Part shown: piece by piece, positions 32,162 to 41,900 of the stretch
How positions within the stretch are numbered: position 1 is the first letter of the stretch
Layout of the letters: every line of letters begins with the position of its first letter
Assembly (NCBI GenBank): GCA_027451885.1
Contig: DAIDHX010000279.1
Span: 1-45,266, forward strand
Direction of reading: 5' to 3'
DNA from: Planctomycetales bacterium
Lineage (GTDB): Bacteria > Planctomycetota > Planctomycetia > Isosphaerales > Isosphaeraceae
DNA: 45,266 bases
The notes under the pieces: generated by a model
What the model was told of the DNA's origin: nothing
Database searches by the model: none
Seen by the model: the letters and a program-made list of their open reading frames with translations, nothing else
Program-made: the position numbers and the translations under genes

Positions 32162-33616
32162 CTAGGCCAGGATGTCCTTGACGACCGTGCCGTGGACGTC
32201 GGTGAAGCGGAAGTCGCGGCCGGCGTAGCGGTAGGTGAATTTCTCGTGATTGAAGCCGAGCAGGTGCAGGATGGTGGCGTGCAGGTCGTGCACGTGGACC
32301 TTCTTGTCGACGGCCTGGAAGCCGACGTCGTCGGTCGCGCCATGGACGTATCCCCCCTTGACGCCGCCGCCGGCCAGCCACATCGTGAAGCCGTAATGAT
32401 TATGATCCCGGCCGTTTTGCTTGCCCTGGTTTGAGCCAGGGGTGGGGAGCTCGACGGTTGGTGTGCGCCCGAACTCACCGCCCCAGATCACGAGCGTGTC
32501 GTCGAGCATCCCGCGCTGTTTGAGGTCGAAGAGGAATGCCGCGATCGGCTGGTCGCACTGCTGGGCGAGATTGCGATGCCCTTGCTCGAGGTCGTCGTGA
32601 TGATCCCAGGGCTGCCCTTCGCCATGCCAGAGCTGCACAAAGCGCACGCCGCGCTCGAGCAGCCGCCGGGTGATCAGAAGCTGGCGGGCGTGCACCCCCT
32701 TGCCGTACATTTCGCGGATCGATTCGGGCTCGCGTGAGATATCAAAGGCGTCGACCGCGTCCGACTGCATGCGGTACGCCAGCTCGAACGACTGGATGCG
32801 AGTTTCGAGCTCGGCTTCGCCCGACCGGCGGTCGAGGTGCCTGCGATTGAGCTCGGCGAGCAGGTCGAGCTGCGCGCGCTGGGCCTGCGCGCTGAATTTG
32901 GCGTTGCGGATGTGCGCGATCAGCTTCTGGATGTCGGTGTGGTTGCTGTCGAGATACGTCCCCTGGAAGATGCCCGGCAGGAACGCCGACTGCCAGTTCT
33001 GCGACTCGGCGATGGGATAGCCGCCGGGGCACATCACAATGAATCCGGGCAGGTTCTGGTTCTCGGTGCCGAGGCCGTACATCACCCACGAGCCCAGGCA
33101 GGGGCGGGCCTGCCTGGCCTCGCCGCAGTTCATGAGCATGAGCGAAGGTTCGTGGTTGGGTACATCGGCGTGCATCGAGCGGATCACGCAGATGTCGTCG
33201 ATCATGCCCGCGGTGCGGTGGAAGAGCTCGCTGACCTCGATGCCGCTCTGGCCGTATTTGCGGAACTGGAACGGCGAGCGCATCGCTGCGCCTGTCTTGC
33301 GCTCGGTGGGCAGGTTGGAGGGTACGGGCTTGCCGTGGTGGCGGTCGAGCAGCGGCTTGGGGTCGAACGTGTCGACGTGCGAGGGGCCGCCGTTCATGAA
33401 CAGGTGAACGACGCGTTTGGCCCGCGCGGGGCTGGGAGGCGCCTTGGGAGCGAGCGGGTTGATCGACACGCGCCCGCCCGTGGGGTTCGCCTTTTCGCTG
33501 GCCAGGAGCCCATTCTCGGCCAGGAGGCTGCTGAGAGCCAGGCTGCCCATTCCCATGCCGGAGCGCAGCAGCATCTCGCGGCGGGTGGTTGGTGCGAAGA
33601 GTCGGTCGGGAGCCAT
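32162..33616 (-). CDS. DUF1501 protein, Tat-like signal
   Basis: This 484-residue member of the sulfatase/phosphatase-like DUF1501 family starts at the ATG with GAGGA seven bases upstream. The N-terminus has a twin-arginine-type motif, [20 protein letters not shown], consistent with folded export. Family landmarks follow: [59 protein letters not shown] and, near the end, [31 protein letters not shown]-like wording. The length is typical. It is encoded 39 bases after the DUF1549/1553 gene and the two form a conserved planctomycete pair, probably acting on sulfated or complex polysaccharides. The exact chemistry is not established. Confidence 0.95.
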   Translation of the reverse strand: [484 protein letters not shown]

Positions 33617-33655
33617 TGCGCGATCCTCGTGGGCCCTGGCGATTGTGCCGTGGTC

Positions 33656-36490
33656 CTAGTCTGTGAACATGAATTCATTTGTGAGCAAAAGCGCCTGAGC
33701 GAGCAGCCGCCAGGGGGCGCCTGGCTCCCTGGCCGCGGGCGCGGCCTTGACGCGCTCGATGAAGGCCGCGGCGAGCGTGAGCTCGTCGTTTTCAGGCGGG
33801 CGCGCCAGCACGCGGAGGTAGAGGGTGCGGATGCCCTGGTTGGCGTCTGCCCTGGGATCGACGGTCTCGGCCAGGCGGGCGGCCTGTTCGAGCACGAACG
33901 GCCCGTTCATGAGGAAGAGCGCCTGCTGCGGCACGGTGGTGACGAACCGTTTTGGGCTGGTGGCGTCGGGGATGGCGAAATCAAACGAGCGGTAGAGTCC
34001 ATCGAGATTCTGGCGATCGATGAAGCCATAGAGCGTGCGCCTGCCGGAAAATGGCGGATCAACGATCGCGGTGGTCGGCCCGCCCATTTTCTGGTCGAGC
34101 ATGCCTGAGACGGCGAGCATGGCGTCGCGCATCGATTCGAAGTCGAGCCGCTGGCGGTTGAAGCGCCAGAGCAGGCGGTTTTCGGGGTCGCGCTCGAGCT
34201 CGGCGGATCGGGACTCGCTGGCCTGCTGGTAGACGCTTGAGGTCATGATCAAGCGATGGAGCCATTTGAGGGACCAGCCGTGGGCCATGAATTCGACGGC
34301 GAGGGTATCGAGCAGTTCGGGGTGGCTGGGGGGGTCGCCGCGGAGGCCGAAGTCGCTGGGGGTGGGCACCAGGCCCTTGCCGAAGTGCCACATCCAGACG
34401 CGGTTGACGAAGACGCGGGCGGTGAGCGGGTTCCTGGGATCGGCGATGGCGCGGGCGAGGTCGAGGCGGCCGCTTCCGGTGGCGAACGGCGTGCGCTCGG
34501 GGTTCGAGAGCACCTTCAGGAACCGCCGCGGCACGGCCTTGCCGGGTCGTCCGGGATTGCCGCGGATGAAGACATGCGGCTCGACCGGGTTGGGGGCGTC
34601 GGCCATGACCATGGCCCGCGCGGGTGCGCCCGGGTGAGTGGCGTCGAGCGCAACCAGGGCGCCGTTGAGTTGCTCAAACCGGTTCCGCTGACCCTGGTCG
34701 AGGATCCGCCTGGCCTGGTCGGGGGCGATCGAAAAGATTCCCTTCTCGCCTGTGAATGCCGCCGCGAGCGACACCCAGTCCGCCGTGCCGGGCGCGGTCT
34801 TGCCGGCGGGTTTGGCTTCGCGGTTGTGTTGCTCGAGCTGGGCCAGCAGCTTGACATAGCCCGCGACCACGTCGCCCATGCTCGCGGGAACCGCCGCCAG
34901 GACGCTCGTACGCACCAGCGGGTGCACCGCCGGCTTGCCGTCTTTCTTTGCGTTCAGGAGCGTGTCGCGGGTCGCGGCCGCCTTCGCCTTGAACTCGGCC
35001 TCGGGCAGGTCGCGATAGGCCTTCCAGGCGCAGAGGACCGGATCATCGGCTCGCGCGGCGCTGGCGGCTTTTTGCCACATCATGATGAATCCGCGGAGCC
35101 GGCGCGGGTCGAGCCCGCTCGCCCTGGCGCGGGCGTCGAGCTCTCCGCTCCGCGCGTTAAAGCGAAGCGTCCAGGCGACTTCGAGATATTTTGATCCCCT
35201 TGCGCGGTACTCGTTGAGCACGTCGCGCACCCGGGCGGCCAGGTAATCGTCGCGTTTCTGGATCGCGGCGGCCCGCTTGCGCTCGTAGTCGGCCGCGACG
35301 GCGTTCTTCGAGCCCGGATGCTCGATGAGCGGCAGTTCGCCTGGCTCGACCGAACTGGCAAAGACGCCATGGAGCGAGTAGTAATCCTCGGACGGGATCG
35401 GATCAAATTTGTGGTCGTGGCAACGTGCGCAGGTGACTGTGAGCCCGAGCAACCCGCGCGAGACCACGTCGATGCGGTCGTCGATGATCTCGTTCTGGTC
35501 GAGCAGGAATCTGCGCCCGACGGTCAAGTAGCCCATGGCGGCCGCGGCGGGAGAGCCCGGGGGATGCACCCGGTCGGCCGCGAGCTGATCGAGAATCATC
35601 TGGTTATAGGGCGTGTCGCTGTTCAGCGACGAGACCACGTAATCGCGGAAGGTGTACGCATAAGGATAGCGCCGATCCTGGGTGAAGACGTATCCCTTGG
35701 TGTCGGCGTAGCGTGCGACATCGAGCCAGTGGCGACCCCAGCGCTCTCCATAATGGGGCGAGGCAAGCAGGCGATCGATGAGCCGCTCATAGGCCGCGGG
35801 CGATTCGTCGGCCTCGAACGCCTCGACCTCCTTGACGGTGGGCGGGATGCCGATCAGGTCGATCGAGGCCCGGCGGATGAAGGTGCGCCTGTCCGCCCGG
35901 GGCGAAGGTGCAAGTCCCGCGGCCTCGAGCCGGGCCAGGATGAACGCGTCGATGGGCGAACGCAGCCAGGTTGTATCGCGCACCGGCGGCGGCGCGGACG
36001 CCCGCGGCGGCTTGAACGACCAGTGCTCGGCGGCGGACCCCGCGGGCGCCTTGCTCGTCACCGCGACGTGACCCCAGGGTGCGCCCAGGTCGACCCAGCG
36101 CCTGAGCCTGGCGACCTCGTCGTCGCTTAGCTTCCCCTTGGGCGGCATCTTGATCTCAGCGTGGGTGCGCGCCACGGCCTGGATCAGCAGGCTCGCACCC
36201 GCCTTGCCAGGCACAATCGCGGGACCAGTGTCGCCCCCCGACAACAACGCCTCGCGACTATCCACCCGCAAGCCCGCCGATTGCTTCTCCGCCCCATGAC
36301 ACTGGGCGCAACGATCCGCCAGGAGCGGCCGCACCTTCGTCTCAAAATACTCCGTCGCGGCGGGATCCAGCTTGCGCGGACCATCCTCCGCGCGGGCAGG
36401 CACGCGCGTCACAAACAGGCTCGCCACGCCCAGGAACCAGGCGCATCGTGCGAAGGTTCTCGATCGAGAACGGTCAAACCTCGATCGCAT
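33656..36490 (-). CDS. Planctomycete cytochrome c / DUF1549-DUF1553 protein
   Basis: This is a 944-residue exported protein with a signal peptide (about 12-36, CAWFLGVASLFVTRVPARA). The PSCyt1 domain follows at once, with the haem c motif CAQCH (61-65) and a methionine ligand candidate in EIKMPPKGKLSDDEVARL. DUF1549 comes next (about 155-365), containing SPIDAFILARLEAAGLAPSP and HYGERWGRHWLDVARYADTKG. DUF1553 follows (about 660-920), with LARAIADPRNPLTARVFVNR and RRTLYGFIDRQNLDGLYRSF. A variable region separates them. This fused organisation with a downstream DUF1501 gene is a planctomycete trademark. It probably serves extracytoplasmic oxidative breakdown of polysaccharides, but the reaction is unproven. 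Confidence 0.95.
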   Translation of the reverse strand: MRSRFDRSRSRTFARCAWFLGVASLFVTRVPARAEDGPRKLDPAATEYFETKVRPLLADRCAQCHGAEKQSAGLRVDSREALLSGGDTGPAIVPGKAGASLLIQAVARTHAEIKMPPKGKLSDDEVARLRRWVDLGAPWGHVAVTSKAPAGSAAEHWSFKPPRASAPPPVRDTTWLRSPIDAFILARLEAAGLAPSPRADRRTFIRRASIDLIGIPPTVKEVEAFEADESPAAYERLIDRLLASPHYGERWGRHWLDVARYADTKGYVFTQDRRYPYAYTFRDYVVSSLNSDTPYNQMILDQLAADRVHPPGSPAAAAMGYLTVGRRFLLDQNEIIDDRIDVVSRGLLGLTVTCARCHDHKFDPIPSEDYYSLHGVFASSVEPGELPLIEHPGSKNAVAADYERKRAAAIQKRDDYLAARVRDVLNEYRARGSKYLEVAWTLRFNARSGELDARARASGLDPRRLRGFIMMWQKAASAARADDPVLCAWKAYRDLPEAEFKAKAAATRDTLLNAKKDGKPAVHPLVRTSVLAAVPASMGDVVAGYVKLLAQLEQHNREAKPAGKTAPGTADWVSLAAAFTGEKGIFSIAPDQARRILDQGQRNRFEQLNGALVALDATHPGAPARAMVMADAPNPVEPHVFIRGNPGRPGKAVPRRFLKVLSNPERTPFATGSGRLDLARAIADPRNPLTARVFVNRVWMWHFGKGLVPTPSDFGLRGDPPSHPELLDTLAVEFMAHGWSLKWLHRLIMTSSVYQQASESRSAELERDPENRLLWRFNRQRLDFESMRDAMLAVSGMLDQKMGGPTTAIVDPPFSGRRTLYGFIDRQNLDGLYRSFDFAIPDATSPKRFVTTVPQQALFLMNGPFVLEQAARLAETVDPRADANQGIRTLYLRVLARPPENDELTLAAAFIERVKAAPAAREPGAPWRLLAQALLLTNEFMFTD

Positions 36491-36729
36491 CTCGGTCTCC
36501 AGCGTCTCGGGGCGGGGCTGGTCTCATGCCTTGCGCAGGCTGAAGAACCCTCGGCAGGACGCGATGCAGCCTTCCGGCAACCCCATCGCGCACGGGCTCT
36601 TTAACACCCCGCGGTGTGCTTACCCTCTTATTATCTCGATCTCAGGCGACCATGGCAAGTCGCGCGGAGCAAACGCATCCACGCGTGCCCCGTAGTCCGA
36701 GCAAATCCAGACTTTTCCGTTTCGGGGAA

Positions 36730-36758
36730 TTGACGGACGTGTACAGGCTGCCCATAAT
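36730..36758 (+). promoter_or_regulatory. Sigma-70 promoter of the tetR-RND operon
   Basis: TTGACG (36730-36735) and CATAAT (36753-36758) are separated by exactly 17 bases, close to the housekeeping consensus and rare in such GC-rich DNA. The predicted start near 36765 falls inside the inverted-repeat operator. The leader to the tetR ATG would be about 32 bases. Confidence 0.7.
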
Positions 36759-36761
36759 GCA

Positions 36762-36777
36762 GACTGACTGGTCAGTC
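36762..36777. promoter_or_regulatory. TetR-type operator, perfect inverted repeat
   Basis: GACTGAC-TG-GTCAGTC has two perfect 7-bp arms, the shape and sequence (TGACYGGTCA core) seen at operators of TetR-family efflux regulators. It covers the predicted transcription start and lies 19 bases before the tetR ATG, so bound repressor would block initiation. Autoregulation by the adjacent gene product is the natural inference. Confidence 0.75.
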
Positions 36778-36796
36778 CGCTCGAGAGATTGCTGAA

Positions 36797-37474
36797 ATGG
36801 ACGATCTGGTAGATAAACGTGGCCGCCGTTGCAGTGATGAGGCCATGCAGGCGCGGCGTGAGGAGATCCTTGAAGCTGCAACGGAACTGTTTGCAGAGCA
36901 GGGGTTTTCGGAAACGCTGACGCAGGCTTTGGCGGATCGTCTACAGATTGGCAAGGGCACGATTTACCGGCACTTTCCGAGCAAGTGTGAGCTTTTTCTG
37001 GCCGCGGCGGACCGGGTGATGCAAAAACTGAACCTGGTGGTCGACGCCAGTCTCGAAGGGGTGGTGGATCCGCTGGATCGGCCAGGCCGGGCGATGGCGG
37101 CGTATCTCAGGTTTTTTGCGGAGAATCCTCACTTCGCGGAGATGTTGATTCAGGAGCGGGCGCATTTTCGCGATCGGAAACGGCCGACCTACTTCGAGCA
37201 CCGAGAGCGTACCGTGGTGCGCTGGCGGGAGCTTTATCGGGCGATGATCGAGGCCGGCCGGTTCCGCAACATGCCTGTGGAGCAAATTGTGGACGTGGTT
37301 TCCAGCGCACTCTATGGAACCATGTTTATTAACTATTTTGTTGGGGCGAACAAGTCGCCGGAAACGCAAGCTAAAGACATCATCGACATCGTCTTCAACG
37401 GTGTACTGAGCGACCGCGAGCGGCAGGCGCGAAGCGGCCACGCGGCACGGTCGCATTCAAATCATATGGCGTAA
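36797..37474 (+). CDS. TetR family repressor of the efflux operon
   Basis: This is a 225-residue regulator. The N-terminal DNA-binding domain includes RREEILEAATELFAEQGF (about 20-37) and the helix-turn-helix LTQALADRLQIGKGTIYRHF (41-60) followed by PSK. The C-terminal ligand-binding domain (about 75-205) is helical, with RAMAAYLRFFAENPHFAEML and ALYGTMFINYFVG. The length is typical. It is the first gene of the operon. A perfect inverted repeat overlaps its promoter, and the membrane-fusion gene starts 24 bases after its stop. It likely represses the whole operon and releases DNA on binding a pump substrate. The inducer cannot be predicted. Confidence 0.95.
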   Translation: MDDLVDKRGRRCSDEAMQARREEILEAATELFAEQGFSETLTQALADRLQIGKGTIYRHFPSKCELFLAAADRVMQKLNLVVDASLEGVVDPLDRPGRAMAAYLRFFAENPHFAEMLIQERAHFRDRKRPTYFEHRERTVVRWRELYRAMIEAGRFRNMPVEQIVDVVSSALYGTMFINYFVGANKSPETQAKDIIDIVFNGVLSDRERQARSGHAARSHSNHMA

Positions 37475-37498
37475 GGGATCGGGAGAGGGGCCACTTCG

Positions 37499-38821
37499 AT
37501 GAGTCTTCCAAGGGCGCTAGGGATCGTGCTGGTGGTGGCGATTGTGGGCGGCTGCCGCCAGAGCACGCCTCCTGAGCTAAAGCTGCCGGATCCGCGCGTG
37601 GAATTCATGACGCCGGTATCGGGGCAGATCACCGATGTCGCGGAGTTTCCCGGCCTCACCGACGCGCGGATTACCGTCTCGGTTCGTTCCCGCGTTGCCG
37701 GCTACATGACCAAGGTCTACTTCAAGGACGGTTCGAAGGTCGAGGAGAACGACGTTCTCTTTGAGATCGACCCGCGGCCGTACCGCGCTGAGCTGGAACG
37801 GGCCCAGGGCAATCTGGAGCAGATTGAAGCGCACAAGCGGCGGCTCGAGCATGAGTACGAGCGGGCCAAGAAGCTGTATGCGACCCGGTCGATCAGCGTG
37901 GAAGAGTTCGAGCGTTACGAGGGGGACTATCGCGAGACCGAGGCGAACTTGCAGGTGGCCCGCGCCAATCGCGACCTGGCCAAGCTCGACCTGGAATGGA
38001 CCGAGATCCGGGCTCCCGCCTCGGGTTTGCTCTCGCGCAGGCTGGTCGACCCGGGCAACCTGATCAAGGCGGACGAGACGGTTCTGACCACCATCGTGAC
38101 CCAGGATCCGATGTACGTCTACTTTGACGTCGACGAGCAGAACACCCTGCGGGTGCGCAGGCTGATTCGCGAGGGGCATGTGAAGGCGAAGTCGGAAAAG
38201 GAAGTGCCGGTGATGGTGGGGCTTTCGGACGAGGCGCCGAACTTCCCGCACGAGGGCATCGTGGACTTCACCGATAACCGCGTCGACGTGAACACCGGCA
38301 GCTTGCGGTTCCGGGCCATCGTCTCCAATCCCAAAGGGGTGCTCACGCCAGGGCTATTCGCCCGCATTCGCCTGCCGATTGGCGACCCGCATCCCACGCT
38401 CTTCGTCAAGGAAGAGGCGATCGCATCCGACCAGGGGCGCAAGATCGTTTACGTGGTCGAGTCGAAAGCGCCGGCGGGCCAGGCGAAGCCCAAAAGCGGC
38501 TCGGCCGAGCCCAGCGCCCCGGCGAAATCCGATTCCGCCGCGACCGCGCCCAGGCCAGGCGAGCTCGCCGGCAGGATCTCAACCCGCGAGATCAAGATTG
38601 GCACGCTACGCAACGGCTACAGGGCGATCGAGGGGGGGCTCAAGCCTGGGGATCGCGTGGTGGTCAACGGGCTGCAGCGAATCCGGACTGGGATTGACGT
38701 GATCGCCACTGAAATGAAGGACGTCCCCGCGGCTCCGACCGACGTCTCCTTCCAGGAGCACGGACAGGACGAAGCGGTGGGGGGCGTTTCCAAGGGAGCA
38801 GCGCGAAGCTCTTCCCCCTGA
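37499..38821 (+). CDS. RND efflux membrane-fusion lipoprotein (HlyD/AcrA type)
   Basis: This is a 440-residue periplasmic adaptor. The signal MSLPRALGIVLVVAIVGGC has lipobox VGGC with Cys19 lipidated. Domains in order: beta-barrel/lipoyl entry at VEFMTPVSGQITDVAEFPGL; lipoyl half VRSRVAGYMTKVYFKDGSKV; an alpha-hairpin (about 95-160, RAQGNLEQIEAHKRRLEHEY); second lipoyl half LEWTEIRAPASGLLSRRLVD; beta-barrel with VDFTDNRVDVNTGSLRFRA; then a low-complexity Ala/Pro/Lys insertion (about 322-355) before the membrane-proximal domain. The insertion is unusual; AcrA-type proteins have no such linker there. It bridges the RND pump to an outer-membrane channel, but no TolC-like gene is in the window. 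Confidence 0.94.
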   Translation: MSLPRALGIVLVVAIVGGCRQSTPPELKLPDPRVEFMTPVSGQITDVAEFPGLTDARITVSVRSRVAGYMTKVYFKDGSKVEENDVLFEIDPRPYRAELERAQGNLEQIEAHKRRLEHEYERAKKLYATRSISVEEFERYEGDYRETEANLQVARANRDLAKLDLEWTEIRAPASGLLSRRLVDPGNLIKADETVLTTIVTQDPMYVYFDVDEQNTLRVRRLIREGHVKAKSEKEVPVMVGLSDEAPNFPHEGIVDFTDNRVDVNTGSLRFRAIVSNPKGVLTPGLFARIRLPIGDPHPTLFVKEEAIASDQGRKIVYVVESKAPAGQAKPKSGSAEPSAPAKSDSAATAPRPGELAGRISTREIKIGTLRNGYRAIEGGLKPGDRVVVNGLQRIRTGIDVIATEMKDVPAAPTDVSFQEHGQDEAVGGVSKGAARSSSP

Positions 38822-38924
38822 TTCCGCTACCCGCTCGCATTCCTTTGTAACCAGCCCCAGCGCTCCCCGGCGCCACGCGCCTTGCCGGCTCTGACATCCC
38901 TGATTCCATCCAGAGACCCGCGCT

Positions 38925-41900
38925 GTGTTTTCACGCTTCTTCATCGATCGACCCATTTTTGCGTCGGTGCTCTCGATCGCGATTACCCTGGCGGGGTTGC
39001 TCGCGGCCGTCAATTTGCCGATCGCGCAGTATCCCCAGATCTCGCCTCCCACGGTCTCGGTCGATTGCAATTATCCCGGCGCGAGCGCCCAGGTCGTCGC
39101 CGAAACCGTCGCCGCGCCGATCGAGCAGGAAGTCAACGGCGTCGACAACATGCTTTACATGTCGTCGCAGTGCACCAACGACGGCTCGTACAACCTGACC
39201 GTCACATTCAAGCTGGGGGTCGATCTCAATCTCGCGCAGGTCATGGTGCAAAACCGCGTGGCGCTCGCGCTGCCGCGGCTGCCGGACGTGATCAAGCAAA
39301 CCGGCGTGAACACCAAGAAGCGCTCACCCGACATCCTCATGGCCGTCGGTCTCTACTCGCCTGACAATCGCTACGACCAGCTCTATCTCAGCAACTACGC
39401 CACGATCCATATCCAGCCTGAACTGCAGCGGCTCATCGGCGTGAGCGACATCAACATGCTTGGTCAGCGCGACTACAGCATGCGAATCTGGGTTGATCCA
39501 GACAAGATGTCGGTGCGCGGGGTCACCGCCGGCGATGTGGCCAATGCAATCCGCGAGCAGAATCTCCAGGTGGCGACCGGCCAGGTCGGTCAGCAACCCA
39601 TGGAGCGCGGGCAGCGGACCCAGGTGACCACCCGCACCATGGGCCGGCTGGCCACGCCCGAGCTCTTCGAGGACATCGTCATCAAGACGACGCCCGACGG
39701 CCGGTATCTGAAAATCAAGGATATCGGCCACGTGGAGATCGGCGCCAAGAACAGCGACGTCGATAGCGCGGTCGACGGCAAGCCGAGCGGTAATCTCGCC
39801 GTCTTCCTGCTCCCAGACGCCAATGCGCTCGACACGGCCGACCTGGTCCGGGCCAAGATGGAGGAACTCAGCAAGGATTTCCCCGAAGGCCTCGACTATG
39901 TGATTCGATACGACACCACTCCCTATATTCGAGAGTCGATCTACGAGGTCTTCAAGACCCTGCGCGACGCGGTCATCCTGGTCGCGCTTGTGGTGCTCCT
40001 GTTCCTGCAGAACTGGCGATCCGCGTTGATCCCGCTCGTGGCCGTGCCGGTGGCGATCATCGGCACGTTCGCGGTGATGATCGTGATGGGATTCAGCCTC
40101 AACAACCTGACGCTGTTCGGGCTGGTGCTCGCGATCGGCATCGTGGTCGACGACGCGATCGTGGTGGTCGAGGCCGTGGAGCATCACATCGAGCAGGGGA
40201 TGGCGCCAAGGGCCGCCACGATCCGGGCCATGGAGGAAGTCTCCGCGCCCGTCATCGCGGTCGGGCTTGTGCTCTCGGCCGTGTTCGTCCCCTGCGCCTT
40301 CATCACAGGAATCACGGGTCAGTTCTTCCGCCAGTTCGCGCTCACGATCGCAACCTCGACGATTATTTCTACCTTCAACTCGCTCACGCTCTCGCCAGCG
40401 CTCGCGGCCATCCTGCTCAAGCCCAAGGTCAAGGGATCGCAGCGGGTGTTGCCGACCCTGGGCGTGGCGGCCATCGCGGGGTGGGTTGGGTACGCGCTTC
40501 TCGGCGAGCGAACCGCGCACTGGCTGCCGCGGATCTCAGGCCAGATTCCCCTCGCATGGGCCCCCTGGATCGCCGCCACTCTTGCCGCGGCCGCCGGCCT
40601 CGTTCTGGCGCCCATCATCAACCGAATCCTGAGCTTCTTCTTCGGCGCCTTCAACCGTGGCTTCGACCGCGCAGGCAAGCTCTACACCTCGTGCGTGCGG
40701 ATCATGCTCCGGGGCGCGGTCGTTGTGCTCCTGGTTTACGGCGGCCTGATCTATCTCACCGGGTTTACGCTCAACCATCTCCCCAAAGGCTTCATTCCAT
40801 CGCAGGACATGGGCTACCTGCTCGTCAACGTCCAGCTTCCGGACTCGGCCTCGTCGGAACGAACCTTCCGCGTGATCTCCCGCATGGAAAAGATGGCGCG
40901 AGAGGTCCCCGGCGTCGCCCACACGGTGGCCGTTTCCGGGCAGTCGTTCCTGCTCTCCGCGTTTGGTTCAAACTTCGCCTCCATGTTCATCGTTCTCGAT
41001 GAATTCTCCAAGCGGCCCGAGCCCACCGTCGAGCGCTTCTTCAAATGGCTGAAACAGCCGGAAATCGAGGCCTGGTGCCGCAGGACCTTCGGCATCAAGA
41101 AGCTCGAGTCGCTCGATAGCGACTCCATCGCCAACATCCTCAGGCGCAAGTTCGGGGCGGCGATTCCCGAGGCCATGGTCACCGTGCTGCCGCCGCCGCC
41201 GGTGCGCGGCGTCGGCCGCGCAGGCGGATTCAAGCTCATGATCGAGGACCGGGGCGCGGGCAGCAGCCTCATGATGCTCCAGAACATGACCGACGCGCTC
41301 GTCGAGGAAGGCAGCGATCCGAGGAGAGGAAAAGGACTCACCGGCCTGTCTTCGGTCTTCCGCGCCAATGTTCCCCAGGTGTTCGTCGATCTCAACCGCA
41401 GCTCCGCCCTCATGAAGGAAGTCGACCTCCACGACGTCTTCGATACGCTGCAAATTTACCTGGGTTCGCTCTATGTCAACGATCTCAACCTCTTCGGCCG
41501 CACCTGGCAGGTGATCGTGCAATGCGACGATCGCTTCCGCGACCAGCTTGAGGACGTGCAGCGGCTCAAGGTCAAAAGCCGCAAGGGGACGATGGTGCCG
41601 CTGGGCTCGCTCGCCAATATCGAGATGCGCAACGGCCCCTTCGTTCTTACACGCTATAATATGTACACGGCTTCTTTTATCACCGGGAGCTCGACCCCTG
41701 GCTTCAGCTCGCGGTCGGCGATCGATACCATGGACGCCTTCGCCGCCGCCGTGCTGCCGGGGACCATGGCCACCGAATGGACCGAGATGGCGTTCCTCGA
41801 GCTCCAGGCCGGCAACACCGCGATGATCATCTTCGGCTTCGCGGTCGTGATGGTGTTCCTGGTGCTTGCCGCCCAGTACGAAAGCTGGTCGCTCCCCCTG

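Larger units (their letters stand above)
36491..36796. other. Divergent promoter region of tetR operon
   Basis: About 300 bases separate the cytochrome/DUF1549 gene from tetR. The tetR-side promoter and operator are in the last 70 bases and are listed separately. The other half must carry the promoter of the minus-strand pair, but none is recognised. No small gene was seen. Confidence 0.6.
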
